From NCBI RefSeq assembly GCF_004028095.1, contig NZ_SBHM01000007.1:682001-746000 (forward strand): DNA of 64,000 nucleotides, in the 5' to 3' direction. The notes under the pieces are model-generated. The model did no database searches and was not told the DNA's origin. It saw nothing but the letters and a program-made list of their open reading frames with translations. Origin of the DNA: Paenarthrobacter ureafaciens (GTDB taxonomy: Bacteria; Actinomycetota; Actinomycetes; Actinomycetales; Micrococcaceae). Position numbers and translations under genes: made by a program. Below are positions 48,075 through 57,070 of the stretch, piece after piece (positions within the stretch are counted from its first letter, which is position 1; every line of letters begins with the position of its first letter).

Positions 48075-49577
48075 ATGGGACTCAGCTCCCCAACACATGC
48101 CGAGGGATCGGCCACCGACGCGTCGTCGGACAGAAGGCCTTCAGACGTTGATGCATCGGATCGAGGGTCTTCCGCCGAAGGCCTTCGCCGTTCCATGGGT
48201 GCCCGCCACCTGGTGATGATCGCCATGGGCGGCGTCATCGGTTCGGGCCTGTTTGTCAGCTCGGGTTACACCATCGCCACCGCAGGACCACTGGGAGCCG
48301 TCATCGCTTTCCTCGTCGGCGCCGTGGTGGTCTACCTGGTCATGGCCTGCCTCGGGGAGCTCGCCGTTGCGTTCCCCGTCTCAGGCGCGTTCCACATTTA
48401 TGCAGCGCGGACCATTGGGCCCGCCACCGGTTTCGCCACTGCCTGGTTGTATTGGCTCTGCTGGGCGGTGGCCCTGGGATCGGAGTTCACAGCAGCCGGG
48501 TTGCTCATGCAGCGCTGGTTCCCGGACGTCGACGTCTGGATCTGGTGCTTCATCTTCGCCGCCGTCCTCTTCACCCTCAATGCGATTTCATCGCGTGTCT
48601 TTGGCGAATCGGAGTTCTGGTTCGCGCTGATCAAGGTTGCCGCCGTCGTCGGGCTGATCATCCTGGGCGGCGCCGCTTTGCTGGGCTTCCACCCGCTGGC
48701 GCAGGGCGATTACCCGTCATTGACGGAGAACTTCACCACCTCCCAAGGCTTGTTCCCCAACGGCTTCACCGGCGTTTTTGTAACGTGCCTGGCCGTGTTC
48801 TATGCCTTCTCCGGTTCGGAACTCATCGGTGTGGCTGCGGGTGAAACCGAGGATCCGGGCAAGAACATCCCCAAGGCCATGCGCACCACGGTCATCCGGC
48901 TCATGATCTTCTTTGTCGGGGCGATTCTGGTCATCGCAGCAACCATCCCTTACGAGAAGGTCAGCGTTGACGAAAGCCCGTTCGTGACGGTGTTCTCCAT
49001 GCTCGGCATCCCGTTCGCTGCGGACATCATGAACTTCGTGATCATCACAGCGTTGTTGTCCGCCGGCAACTGCGGCCTCTTCTCCTGTGCGCGGATGCTG
49101 TTCTCCCTCGCCGACGAGGGCCATGCGCCCAAGGCGTTCCGAAAACTCACCAAGCGCGGTATCCCCATGGTCGCACTCTGCGTCAGCATGCTGGGCGGGC
49201 TGGCATCGTTGATCAGCAGCGTCGTGGCACCCGCCACTGTTTACCTTGTGTTGGTCTCTGTTGCGGGCTTCGCAACCGTGGGCGTTTGGATGTCCATCGT
49301 GGCCTCGCACTTCGTTTACCGGCGGACCTTCGTACGGAACGGCGGCGACCTCTCCTCGCTCCCCTACCGCGCTCCGCTGTTCCCGCTGGTACCAATCCTC
49401 GCGTTTGCGCTGTGCGTTGTGTCCCTGGTGGGCATCGCCTTCGATCCCAACCAGGTTGCAGCGCTGCTGTTCGGCATCCCGTTCGTTGGTGCTTGCTACG
49501 CCGTCTTCTACTTCAAGTACGGACGACGCCGGCGGCTCCCCCGAGCGGTCGAGGGCAAGGCCTCTGTAGGCTCCTGA
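48075..49577 (+). CDS. APC-family amino-acid permease (GABA/AAT type)
   Basis: A 500-residue, 12-helix transporter. The helix-1 signature is GARHLVMIAMGGVIGSGLFV, followed by GELAVAFPVSGAFHIYAART; FYAFSGSELIGVAAGETEDP is the conserved helix 6 region of the AAT subfamily. It imports an amino acid by proton or cation symport. An N-terminal Ser/Asp-rich tail of about 35 residues precedes helix 1. A strong GGAGG site precedes ATG 48075. Confidence 0.92.
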   Translation: MGLSSPTHAEGSATDASSDRRPSDVDASDRGSSAEGLRRSMGARHLVMIAMGGVIGSGLFVSSGYTIATAGPLGAVIAFLVGAVVVYLVMACLGELAVAFPVSGAFHIYAARTIGPATGFATAWLYWLCWAVALGSEFTAAGLLMQRWFPDVDVWIWCFIFAAVLFTLNAISSRVFGESEFWFALIKVAAVVGLIILGGAALLGFHPLAQGDYPSLTENFTTSQGLFPNGFTGVFVTCLAVFYAFSGSELIGVAAGETEDPGKNIPKAMRTTVIRLMIFFVGAILVIAATIPYEKVSVDESPFVTVFSMLGIPFAADIMNFVIITALLSAGNCGLFSCARMLFSLADEGHAPKAFRKLTKRGIPMVALCVSMLGGLASLISSVVAPATVYLVLVSVAGFATVGVWMSIVASHFVYRRTFVRNGGDLSSLPYRAPLFPLVPILAFALCVVSLVGIAFDPNQVAALLFGIPFVGACYAVFYFKYGRRRRLPRAVEGKASVGS

Positions 49578-49594
49578 CCTCATTTGGAACCAGG

Positions 49595-49638
49595 GCAGCC
49601 CCCGAGCAACCTTCATTGGTTGCACGGGGGCTGCTTTC
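49595..49638 (+). terminator. Rho-independent terminator after the permease
   Basis: GCAGCCCCCG pairs with CGGGGGCTGC (10 bp), with a second inner stem, followed by TTTCGT. The remaining gap to 49790 has one more short GC stem and no gene. Confidence 0.75.
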
Positions 49639-49790
49639 GTCTGCAAATCTCTATCTAAAAGCCCTCGAAGCCTCGGCAGGGTGTGCCGCCACCACCCACT
49701 TTGAGACGGCGGAGGCCCAACACGCCGGGAAAACCCGGCCTAGCGGCGCCTAGTGAGCCCAAAGAGGGTCGTGGAGGTACGCCTGGACAG

Positions 49791-50273
49791 CTACTTCTTG
49801 GCCACCCGGACCGGATGCTCGCTCAGTATGGACAGCCTGTTGAAGGCATTGATGCCGATTGCTGCCATGCAAATCACGCTGATCTGCTCGTCCGAATAGT
49901 GCTCCCGGGCTTCAGCGAAGAGCTCGGCGCTGGGCCTGGAGGTGCTCATTCGGGTGATCTGCTCGGCAATCTTCATGGCCAGGACCTCTGCGGCCTCGAA
50001 CAGCCCCACTTCCCTGTAGACGGCAACCAGGGACAACCGCTGCTCCGTCTCTCCGTACTTCAAGGCCCGCCGGTGATGAAGGTCCAGGCAAAACGCGCAT
50101 CCGTTGATTTGCGAACACAGGTAGTTGATGAGTTCCAAGGTCTTCCGCGGAATCCCCACCCGGTCGGCTTCATCCACTAACTGCTGCGAGTAGTGCGTCA
50201 ACGTGGCGTAGAGGTCCGGCTGTTGCTTGTCCAGATAGCCGGCGAGGCGCGGCGTTGTCTCCTGTTCGGGCAT
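49791..50273 (-). CDS. Carboxymuconolactone decarboxylase/AhpD-like protein
   Basis: A 160-residue AhpD-like protein with redox CxxC in QINGCAFCLDLHHRRALKYG. Unlike the copy at 21924 it has no sigma factor next to it. It probably reduces peroxides or acts as a decarboxylase; the sequence does not decide. A 15-bp direct repeat lies just upstream. Confidence 0.85.
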   Translation of the reverse strand: MPEQETTPRLAGYLDKQQPDLYATLTHYSQQLVDEADRVGIPRKTLELINYLCSQINGCAFCLDLHHRRALKYGETEQRLSLVAVYREVGLFEAAEVLAMKIAEQITRMSTSRPSAELFAEAREHYSDEQISVICMAAIGINAFNRLSILSEHPVRVAKK

Positions 50274-50291
50274 GCTTGGAGCCTAGCGCAA

Positions 50292-50337
50292 CGGGACGTG
50301 ATAGAGCGCCGCCAAAACCCGGCGGGACGTGATAGAG
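50292..50337. repeat. 15-bp direct repeat
   Basis: CGGGACGTGATAGAG occurs at 50292-50306 and 50323-50337 (31-bp spacing), between the AhpD-like gene start and the cysteine-synthase-like gene stop. Confidence 0.7.
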
Positions 50338-50340
50338 GGA

Positions 50341-51402
50341 TCACTCGCCGGGGACGATGTCCACCGCGAGGCGGATGTGGTTCTCAGCCAGCCACTGCGG
50401 GTTGAAGGCTTTGCTGAGGTAGTTCGTGCCGGCGTCGGGGGCTATCGCCACCACCACCGAACCGTGGGGCGCCGCCCTGGCCACCCGCAAGGCCGCTGCC
50501 ACAGTGAGTCCCGACGACGGCCCCAAGGACAGGCCCTCTTCGTCAAGAAGCCGGTGCACCACTGTGTAGACCTCGTCGTTGGGGATGCGGAGGAATCGGT
50601 CAACGATCGAGCGGTCGAAGATCTTGGGCCACTCCGCGGCCGGCCATGAGTTCCCCACGCCATCCACCAGGATTTCGCCGGGATGGCCACCGCTGTAGGC
50701 GGAGCCGTAGGGATCGGCGCCCACCACTTCTACGTGCCCGCCCGGCCGCTCCTTCGCCACCCGTTCCTTCAAGTACCGCCCGTTGCCGCTGATGGTCCCG
50801 CCAGTGCCGATGCCCGCCACGAAGTGGGTTACGGCGCCCCCGGTCTGTTCCCAGATTTCCGGTCCCGTGGTCCGGTAATGCGCCAGGGGGTTGGCCGGGT
50901 TGTCGAACTGCATGGGACGCCAAGCTCCGGGGGTCCCCTCCACAACGCGTGCAGCCACGGCCCGGGCGTTCTCCGGGGATTCGGACGGCGCACTCCAATC
51001 GGTCAGGATCACCCGCGCACCGTAGTTGTGCAAGGCGGCGAGTTTTTCCGAGGAAATGGTGTCGCCGGTGACCACCACCACCGGATGCCCGGTGAGCCGC
51101 CCGATCAGCGCGAGGCCGATCCCCGTATTGCCCGACGTACTCTCCACGATGGTGGCCCCGGGCTTCAACTCGCCGGACCGTTCGGCTGCCCGGACCATGC
51201 TCAAGGCCGTCCGGTCCTTGATGGATCCGCCGGGATTCTCCGACTCAAGCTTAATGTGGATGCTGCTGCCCAACCCGCGGCCCAGGGCTTCGAGCTTCAC
51301 CAGCGGGGTGTTCCCTACCCGCTCCAGCACGGAGGCGTCCAGCGCATCGGCAGGGACAGTTGCAGCATGCGCGCCGTGCTTCCGATGTGCCGTCGTCACC
51401 AT
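50341..51402 (-). CDS. Cysteine synthase/cystathionine beta-synthase-like PLP enzyme
   Basis: A 353-residue fold-type II PLP enzyme. PLP-lysine motif ESENPGGSIKDRTALSM, substrate loop VESTSGNTGIGLAL and phosphate loop VAGIGTGGTISGNGRYL are intact. It could make cysteine from O-acetylserine, or form another thioether or diamino acid. It is third in an operon behind a monooxygenase and a lyase-like gene; overlap with the lyase gene (7 bases) shows tight coupling. Confidence 0.82.
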   Translation of the reverse strand: MVTTAHRKHGAHAATVPADALDASVLERVGNTPLVKLEALGRGLGSSIHIKLESENPGGSIKDRTALSMVRAAERSGELKPGATIVESTSGNTGIGLALIGRLTGHPVVVVTGDTISSEKLAALHNYGARVILTDWSAPSESPENARAVAARVVEGTPGAWRPMQFDNPANPLAHYRTTGPEIWEQTGGAVTHFVAGIGTGGTISGNGRYLKERVAKERPGGHVEVVGADPYGSAYSGGHPGEILVDGVGNSWPAAEWPKIFDRSIVDRFLRIPNDEVYTVVHRLLDEEGLSLGPSSGLTVAAALRVARAAPHGSVVVAIAPDAGTNYLSKAFNPQWLAENHIRLAVDIVPGE

Positions 51403-52949
51403 TCGTTTCCACCTTGCCGGAGTCCGTCAACAACAATCCGAAGCTCCCGCCGCGCGTGCTCCACAAGTTCCGGGGCGGACGGCCGGTCTGCAAGGACGTC
51501 GGCAAGGCGGCCAACGACGGCGGCGGTCCCCTTGCCCAGCGGCTGCGCAGCTCCCGCTTCGAGCAGCAGATAGGACGCCGTCAGGGCCTCAATGGCGAGC
51601 AGCTTCTCCACGGCGTCCACGGATTTCACCAGTTGCTGCAGGGCGAGCGGCGCGAGGGTTGAATGGTCTTCGACGTCGGCGGACAAGGTGGGTGCGCCAA
51701 GGGTGGCCGGCGCTGCCAGGAATTTCAGTTCGGCGAGGAGCCCGGCCGCCGAGTACCACAGCAGCCCCGGCAACTCTTCCTGCACCAGGCCGGACCCGGC
51801 CGCTGCGGCAAGGTGCTTCGCCCGGATGGCACGCTGCGGCGGGTAGAGCTTGGCGATCCTGCGTTCACTCGGGATGCCCACGTGGGCGAGCGCCAAGCGC
51901 AAGCCCTCGAAGGCCAACGCCAGCTGCATCGGCTGGAAATTGCCCCCGGAGACCATCTGCCCCGATTCGAGGTCCACCAGCGGATTGTCACCCCTGCCGT
52001 TCAACTCCACGTCCAACGCTGCCGCCAACTGCCCCACCCCGGACCTGAACGCCCCGTGCGTCTGAGGCGCAGCCCTGAAGGACAGGGGGTCCTGCACGGA
52101 AACTTCCGGGCGTACGTCTTCCAGCCACCCGCCGCTCAACAGGCGGCGGACGGCGGCGGCCGATTCCCGTTGGCCGTCCACGGCCTTGGCCGATTGGATA
52201 GCCGGCGAGAAGGGGCTGAGGTTGCCGCCGCCGTCGTACCTTGCGATGGTTTCCAGGGAGAGGGCGAGCGCGACGTCCGCAAGCCGGGCCACATGCCGCA
52301 ACCTCAGCAAGGCGAGGGTGCCGGCACCTACCGAATAGGCATTGGCGCTGACGAGGGCCAAGGCCTCACCGGCGTGGAGCGTGAGGGGCTGAAGTCCGGC
52401 GTCCGCGAGGGCCTTGGCGCCGGGCACCAGGACGCCGGACGCGTCAAGCGCTTCTCCCTCACCGATCGCGACGGCGGCGACGGCGGCCAGTTGGGTGAGG
52501 TCGGAAGAGCCCACCGAACCTTCGGCCGGGATGGCGGGGTGGACGCCACGGTTCAGGAGGTCGGCGTAGAAGCGGGCTGTTTCGGGCCGGACGCCGGAGC
52601 CGCCGCGACTGAATCCGACCAGGCGGGCGAGGATCACGGCACGTGCTTCGGCGCGGCTCAGGTAGGGTCCCACCCCGCTGTTGTGGTACCTGACCACCTG
52701 CACTTGGTAGGCAAGGATGGAGCCTTCCTCAACAGCGGTATCGCGGCCGGACCCCAGGAGGGTGTTGAGGCCGTAAACCCGCTCGCCGGAGGCCGCCACG
52801 TGCTCCACGACTTCCCGTGAACGGCCGATCAAAGTCAGGGCATCATGGTTGAGTTTCACGTGGCAGGAGTCTTCCGCCGCCGCCATGGCGATGCTTTCTG
52901 AATGAACGGGCGCCGTCCCGATCAGCAGCACCTTCGACTCCGGAAACAT
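51396..52949 (-). CDS. Aromatic amino-acid/histidine ammonia-lyase-like protein without the Ala-Ser-Gly triad
   Basis: A 517-residue PAL/HAL-superfamily protein (NHDALTLIGRSREVVEHVAA, ERVYGLNTLLGSG, NGRGDNPLVDLE). In classical members an internal Ala-Ser-Gly in GSVGASGDLAPLAH forms the MIO cofactor. Here the sequence is EGSVGSSDLTQLAAVAAVA, one residue shorter, with Ser-Ser in place of Ala-Ser-Gly, so MIO formation as usually drawn is unlikely. It may use another mechanism, or not be a lyase. Second gene of the 50341-54280 operon. The DNA around 52500 supports the reading directly. Confidence 0.75.
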   Translation of the reverse strand: MFPESKVLLIGTAPVHSESIAMAAAEDSCHVKLNHDALTLIGRSREVVEHVAASGERVYGLNTLLGSGRDTAVEEGSILAYQVQVVRYHNSGVGPYLSRAEARAVILARLVGFSRGGSGVRPETARFYADLLNRGVHPAIPAEGSVGSSDLTQLAAVAAVAIGEGEALDASGVLVPGAKALADAGLQPLTLHAGEALALVSANAYSVGAGTLALLRLRHVARLADVALALSLETIARYDGGGNLSPFSPAIQSAKAVDGQRESAAAVRRLLSGGWLEDVRPEVSVQDPLSFRAAPQTHGAFRSGVGQLAAALDVELNGRGDNPLVDLESGQMVSGGNFQPMQLALAFEGLRLALAHVGIPSERRIAKLYPPQRAIRAKHLAAAAGSGLVQEELPGLLWYSAAGLLAELKFLAAPATLGAPTLSADVEDHSTLAPLALQQLVKSVDAVEKLLAIEALTASYLLLEAGAAQPLGKGTAAVVGRLADVLADRPSAPELVEHARRELRIVVDGLRQGGNEW

Positions 52950-52951
52950 GG

Positions 52952-54280
52952 TCAGAAATCCAGGAGATTCTGCCGGAAACCGCCGTTGCCATAGCTTTTC
53001 CTCAGCAGGCCGCGGCGACGAAGTTCGGGAGTCAGTTTGTCCAGGACCCCATGCACCGTCACCGGATCGACGAACCCGGAAAACAGGAAGCCGTCACCGC
53101 CCACGGCCTCGCCCGTCTCCTCGAGGTAGTCGGCGATCTCTCCGGCGGTCCCGATGATCGAATCACCGGCGCCGCCGCTGCGGGCCTGCAGGATCTGCCG
53201 CAGCGTGGACCCGGGAGGAGCCGCTTTGGCGAAGTGTTCCAGCGTTCCTTGGTTACTGTTAGTGCTCAGCTCGGGGAGGGGCTGATCGAGGTCGAATTGC
53301 TTGAAGTCGATCACCGAAAGGTAGGAGATCGAGTTGAGCTGGCTGTCGATGTCCCGCTGCGTCAGCTCCTTGCGCCGTGCCCGCAGTTCCTCCCCCTCCG
53401 CAGCAGACCCCACCACGGTGGGCTTGAGGACAAAAAGTACCTTGACGTCGTCGGGATTCCGTCCTGCATTTGCGGCTTCGGCACGGATGGAATCGCGGTA
53501 GGCCTTCATCCCGTCGACGCCCCGGGCCAGGGCGATTGCGACGTCGGCGTGGCCACCCGCGAACGCCTTGCCCCGGGGCGATGCACCGGCCTGCACCAGT
53601 ACGGGTTCCTCGGGAAGGGGTGCCGTATTCAGCGGACCCCGGACCTTGAAAAACTGCCCGTCGTGGTTGATGGGATGGACTTTGGTGTGGTCCGCAAACC
53701 GGCCTGCCTCCACGTCCTCCAGCACGGCGTCCGGTTCCCAGCTCCGCCAAAGCCGCCGGACGACGTCGACGAATTCCTCCGCCTTCTCGTAACGCAGGTC
53801 GTGCTCGATCTGCTGGTCCAGTCCGTAATTCTGCGCGGCGAGGTCGCTGCCGGAGGTCACCACGTTCCAGCCGAGTTGGCCCTCGGAGAAATGCTGCAGG
53901 GTGGCAAGGAGCCTGGCCGCGGTGAAAGGCGGGTAGAAGGACGCGCTGATGGTGGGCACAATGCCAAGGTGTTCCGTCGCGGACAGCAGGTACGGCACCA
54001 GGGCCAAGGGATCGTGCTTCGGAGCGAAGGACGCGTGCGCGAGCGACACTTCCGCGGTGCCGCCGTACGTGTCCGGGACGGTGAGTGAATCTTCGATGAT
54101 GAACAGGTCCAGCCCCGACCGTTCAAAAGCCCTGACCGCCTCCTGGTAGAGCGCAGGCTTCTTCCAGTCATAGCCAAGGCTGTAGCCGGGAGTCCCCCAG
54201 CCCTGGACACCGAATCCATGGCCCACGAACCATCCGAAATGCAGCATGGGCTTGAGTGTAGAACTGCTCTGTCCGTTCAC
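52952..54280 (-). CDS. LLM-class flavin-dependent monooxygenase (NtaA/SnaA/DszA type)
   Basis: A 442-residue FMNH2-dependent monooxygenase. Recognised by MLHFGWFVGHGFGVQGWG, the SVPDTYGG-type active-site region and NVVTSGSDLAAQNYGLD; family relatives oxidise NTA, sulfur heterocycles or S-substituted cysteines. GTG 54280 is the start; ATG 54247 is possible. First gene of a three-gene operon with the lyase-like and cysteine-synthase-like genes, next to (divergent from) the methionine riboswitch operon, which hints at organosulfur use. Confidence 0.85.
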   Translation of the reverse strand: MNGQSSSTLKPMLHFGWFVGHGFGVQGWGTPGYSLGYDWKKPALYQEAVRAFERSGLDLFIIEDSLTVPDTYGGTAEVSLAHASFAPKHDPLALVPYLLSATEHLGIVPTISASFYPPFTAARLLATLQHFSEGQLGWNVVTSGSDLAAQNYGLDQQIEHDLRYEKAEEFVDVVRRLWRSWEPDAVLEDVEAGRFADHTKVHPINHDGQFFKVRGPLNTAPLPEEPVLVQAGASPRGKAFAGGHADVAIALARGVDGMKAYRDSIRAEAANAGRNPDDVKVLFVLKPTVVGSAAEGEELRARRKELTQRDIDSQLNSISYLSVIDFKQFDLDQPLPELSTNSNQGTLEHFAKAAPPGSTLRQILQARSGGAGDSIIGTAGEIADYLEETGEAVGGDGFLFSGFVDPVTVHGVLDKLTPELRRRGLLRKSYGNGGFRQNLLDF

Positions 54281-54439
54281 CGCGACCTGATTTCATGCGA
54301 AGTTACAGGGGGTCGTATTGCGTCAATTATGCTCCCGTGACGTCTTAAATGGTCCAGTCCCGGCGGCCGGTCCGGTTACGCAACATGACGACGGCGGGAC
54401 ACCCGCCACATGCGTCGCAACGGCCGCGGATGTTATTTT

Positions 54440-54530
54440 CTTCTTGAGTAATGAGTACCAGCGCCAAGCCCTGACTTGCTGGTCGGCAACCCTCTCCCGC
54501 GGCGGGGTGCCTCAGGTGACTACTCGGCGT
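54440..54530 (+). ncRNA. SAM riboswitch (SAM-I/IV family, SAM-IV-like)
   Basis: The leader carries the conserved core GAGTACCAGCGCCAAGCCC, then GGTCGGCAACCCTC and GGCGGGGTGCCTCAGGTGA in the expected order. Basal helix P1 pairs GAGTA (54445-54449) with TACTC (54521-54525). This is the layout I recall for SAM riboswitches in actinobacteria, which close sulfur genes when S-adenosylmethionine is high. The SD of the following gene (AGGAG, 54561) lies 35 bases downstream, so control may be at translation. Confidence 0.8.
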
Positions 54531-54572
54531 ATTCGACACTTCGAACTGCAAGCGTGACTGAGGAGCACATTA

Positions 54573-54839
54573 ATGCCTGAACCCATCGAAGAGAGACTTT
54601 CCTACCGTTTGATCACGGGCCCGGACACCCGGGACTTCTGCGAACGGATCAGCAACGCCCTCGCTGAAGGCTACGTCCTGCATGGCAGCCCGTCGGCCAC
54701 CTTCAACGGAACGGACGTCATCGTGGCACAGGCAGTGGTGTTGCCTGCCGCCGTCGCCAGCGCGGATGCCGCCGTGGCCAATGCCGTGGATGAGCTGGAG
54801 AACTACGAAGACGAGGCAGCATTCGAGGGCCACGCATGA
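54573..54839 (+). CDS. DUF1737 domain protein
   Basis: An 88-residue protein. SYRLITGPDTRDFCERISNA then LAEGYVLHGSPSATFNG is the DUF1737 signature. The C-terminal part is Ala-rich and likely helical. Function unknown. It is the first gene behind the SAM riboswitch and overlaps the rhodanese gene by four bases (ATGA), suggesting a role in sulfur supply to MetZ. Confidence 0.85.
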   Translation: MPEPIEERLSYRLITGPDTRDFCERISNALAEGYVLHGSPSATFNGTDVIVAQAVVLPAAVASADAAVANAVDELENYEDEAAFEGHA

Positions 54840-55246
54840 GCTACGCCGGAGACCTGACCCCGCAGGATGCCTGGGCGAAGCTGCAGGACGGTGCCATCCT
54901 GGTGGACGTCCGCACCGAGGGCGAGTGGGCCCACATCGGCATCCCCGACACCAAGGCCACGGAAAACGATCCCCTGTTCATCCAGTGGAACCTTGCAGGC
55001 GGCGTCCCGAACTCCCGCTTCATCGAAGACCTGCAGCAACAGGCACCCGAGGGAGACGGCGTTGAGCTTGTGTTCCTTTGCCGGTCCGGCCAGCGCTCCA
55101 TTGCTGCGGCCATCGCCGCAACCCAGGCAGGTTTCACCGCCTACAACGTCCTCGAAGGCTTCGAAGGTGAACCGGACCGTTACGGCGAACGAACCGTCAA
55201 CGGCTGGAAAAACCGCGGCCTGCCAACCAACCTTGGAAACGAATAA
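54836..55246 (+). CDS. Single-domain rhodanese-like sulfurtransferase
   Basis: A 136-residue rhodanese domain. LTPQDAWAKLQDGAILVDVR starts the fold, and LVFLCRSGQRSIAAAIA holds the active-site Cys loop (CRSGQRS). It would carry persulfide sulfur. Rhodanese genes directly before metZ are common in bacteria, and here the spacing to metZ is three bases. Confidence 0.92.
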   Translation: MSYAGDLTPQDAWAKLQDGAILVDVRTEGEWAHIGIPDTKATENDPLFIQWNLAGGVPNSRFIEDLQQQAPEGDGVELVFLCRSGQRSIAAAIAATQAGFTAYNVLEGFEGEPDRYGERTVNGWKNRGLPTNLGNE

Positions 55247-55249
55247 GAA

Positions 55250-56458
55250 GTGACTTTCAACCCTGACGCCGCCGGCTGGAATCCAGACACCCAAGCCGTT
55301 CGCGGTGGCCTTGACCGTACCAATTTCCAGGAAACGGCGGAGCCCGTCTTCCTCAACTCCGGCTTCGTCTACGAGTCGGCTGCAGCTGCCGAGCGCGCCT
55401 TCACCGGAGAAGACGAACGCTTCGTCTACTCCCGCTACGGCAACCCCTCCGTTGCCACCTTCCAGGAGCGGCTGCGTCTCCTTGAAGGCACCGAAGCCTG
55501 CTTCGCGACGGCGTCGGGCATGTCCGCAGTCTTCACAGCCCTTGGTGCCCTGCTGGGCGCCGGCGACCGGGTGGTTGCCGCCCGCTCGCTCTTCGGTTCC
55601 TGCTTTGTGATCCTCAACGAGATCCTGCCGCGGTGGGGCGTGGAGACCGTGTTCGTGGACGGCCCCGACCTGGACCAGTGGCGCTCTGCCCTCGCCCAGC
55701 CCACCACCGCGGTGTTCTTCGAGTCCCCGTCCAACCCGATGCAGGAGATCGTGGACATCGCTGCCGTCAGCGAGCTCGCGCACGCCGCCGGGGCAACAGT
55801 GGTGGTGGACAACGTCTTTGCCACTCCCCTGCTCCAGCGCTGCGGCGAGCTCGGCGCCGACGTCATTGTGTACTCCGGCACCAAGCACATCGACGGCCAA
55901 GGCCGCGTACTGGGCGGCGCGATCCTGGGCACCAAGGAGTTCATCGAAGGCCCGGTCAAGCAACTCATGCGGCACACCGGGCCGTCATTGTCCGCGTTCA
56001 ACGCGTGGGTGCTGACCAAGGGCCTGGAGACCATGGGCCTGCGGGTGAACCACAGTTCCGCCTCTGCGCTGAAGATTGCCGAATGGCTGGAAGACCAGCC
56101 TGCGATCAACTGGGTCAAATACCCCTTGCTCACATCCCACCCGCAGTATGAGCTGGCCGCCAAGCAGATGAAGGCCGGCGGTACCGTGTTGACGTTCGAG
56201 CTTTCGCCGTCGTCCGGCCGCTCCGCCAAGGAAGCCGCGTTCGCCTTGCTCGACGGGTTGCGGGTCATCGACATCTCCAACAACCTGGGCGACTCGAAGT
56301 CGCTCATTACCCACCCGGCTACCACCACCCACAGGGCCATGGGACCCGAAGGCCGTGCAGCCATCGGGCTCTCCGACGGCGTGGTCCGGTTGTCCGTTGG
56401 GCTCGAGGACGTCAACGACCTCATCCTGGATCTGGAGAAGGCCCTCAAACAGGTCTAA
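55250..56458 (+). CDS. metZ: O-succinylhomoserine sulfhydrylase
   Basis: A 402-residue PLP enzyme of the Cys/Met-metabolism family, forming homocysteine from O-succinyl- or O-acetylhomoserine and sulfide. Motifs: TQAVRGGLDRTNFQETAEPV, VYSRYGNPSVATFQERL, VFFESPSNPMQEIVDI and VYSGTKHIDGQGRVLGG with the PLP lysine. The riboswitch and rhodanese partner support the MetZ call. GTG 55250 is the start. Confidence 0.92.
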   Translation: MTFNPDAAGWNPDTQAVRGGLDRTNFQETAEPVFLNSGFVYESAAAAERAFTGEDERFVYSRYGNPSVATFQERLRLLEGTEACFATASGMSAVFTALGALLGAGDRVVAARSLFGSCFVILNEILPRWGVETVFVDGPDLDQWRSALAQPTTAVFFESPSNPMQEIVDIAAVSELAHAAGATVVVDNVFATPLLQRCGELGADVIVYSGTKHIDGQGRVLGGAILGTKEFIEGPVKQLMRHTGPSLSAFNAWVLTKGLETMGLRVNHSSASALKIAEWLEDQPAINWVKYPLLTSHPQYELAAKQMKAGGTVLTFELSPSSGRSAKEAAFALLDGLRVIDISNNLGDSKSLITHPATTTHRAMGPEGRAAIGLSDGVVRLSVGLEDVNDLILDLEKALKQV

Positions 56459-56467
56459 TCTCATGCC

Positions 56468-57070
56468 ATGAGGCATCCATACCGCCGCGCGGGGGCTGTC
56501 ATTGTTGCGGGTTCGGTCGTGTGGCTGGCGGGAATATCTCCGGTGCCCCGCGTCTATACCACCCACGATCCGGCCGAGCGTTTGAGGCTGCTTCTGCGGG
56601 GTGAGCGGGGATGGGTGACCGGCCACCACGTGGCCGCAGCCGGGACCGCGGCCGTGCCGATTGGATTCGCCGCCTTGGCACGGGCCATGCCTGACGCCAA
56701 GGCCAAGCACTGGGTAGAGGCCTCGGCTGCGGCGCTCCTGGCCGGAGCTCCGCTGTTTGTGTACAGCCTGTCCCGGAGGGCGTCGGACCTTGAACGGTTT
56801 GCGTATCGTCGCGGCTCGAATGTTCCGTTCCTGGGCTACTCATGGCTGCACATCGCCGGCCTGGCCGCCCTCGGCACCGGCTTGCTGCGATCGCCGGCAA
56901 ACCGCTGGGTGGGGCTGACGGCCAGCAGTGCTGCGGTACTTTTCGCCGGCATCCTGCTCAAGGCCAAGGACATTCCGCCGTTCGTCTTCTACGTTACGGA
57001 GGCGACTGTGGGAGGGTACCTGATGGTGTGGGATCCGGAGCCTCCCGCGGGCGACCCCGCGGTTGGTTGA
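56468..57070 (+). CDS. DUF998-like six-helix membrane protein
   Basis: A 200-residue protein with about six hydrophobic helices (AGAVIVAGSVVWLAGISPV, ATVGGYLMVWDPEPPAG at the end). It starts ten bases after metZ and may be cotranscribed. Family assignment is tentative. Confidence 0.55.
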   Translation: MRHPYRRAGAVIVAGSVVWLAGISPVPRVYTTHDPAERLRLLLRGERGWVTGHHVAAAGTAAVPIGFAALARAMPDAKAKHWVEASAAALLAGAPLFVYSLSRRASDLERFAYRRGSNVPFLGYSWLHIAGLAALGTGLLRSPANRWVGLTASSAAVLFAGILLKAKDIPPFVFYVTEATVGGYLMVWDPEPPAGDPAVG

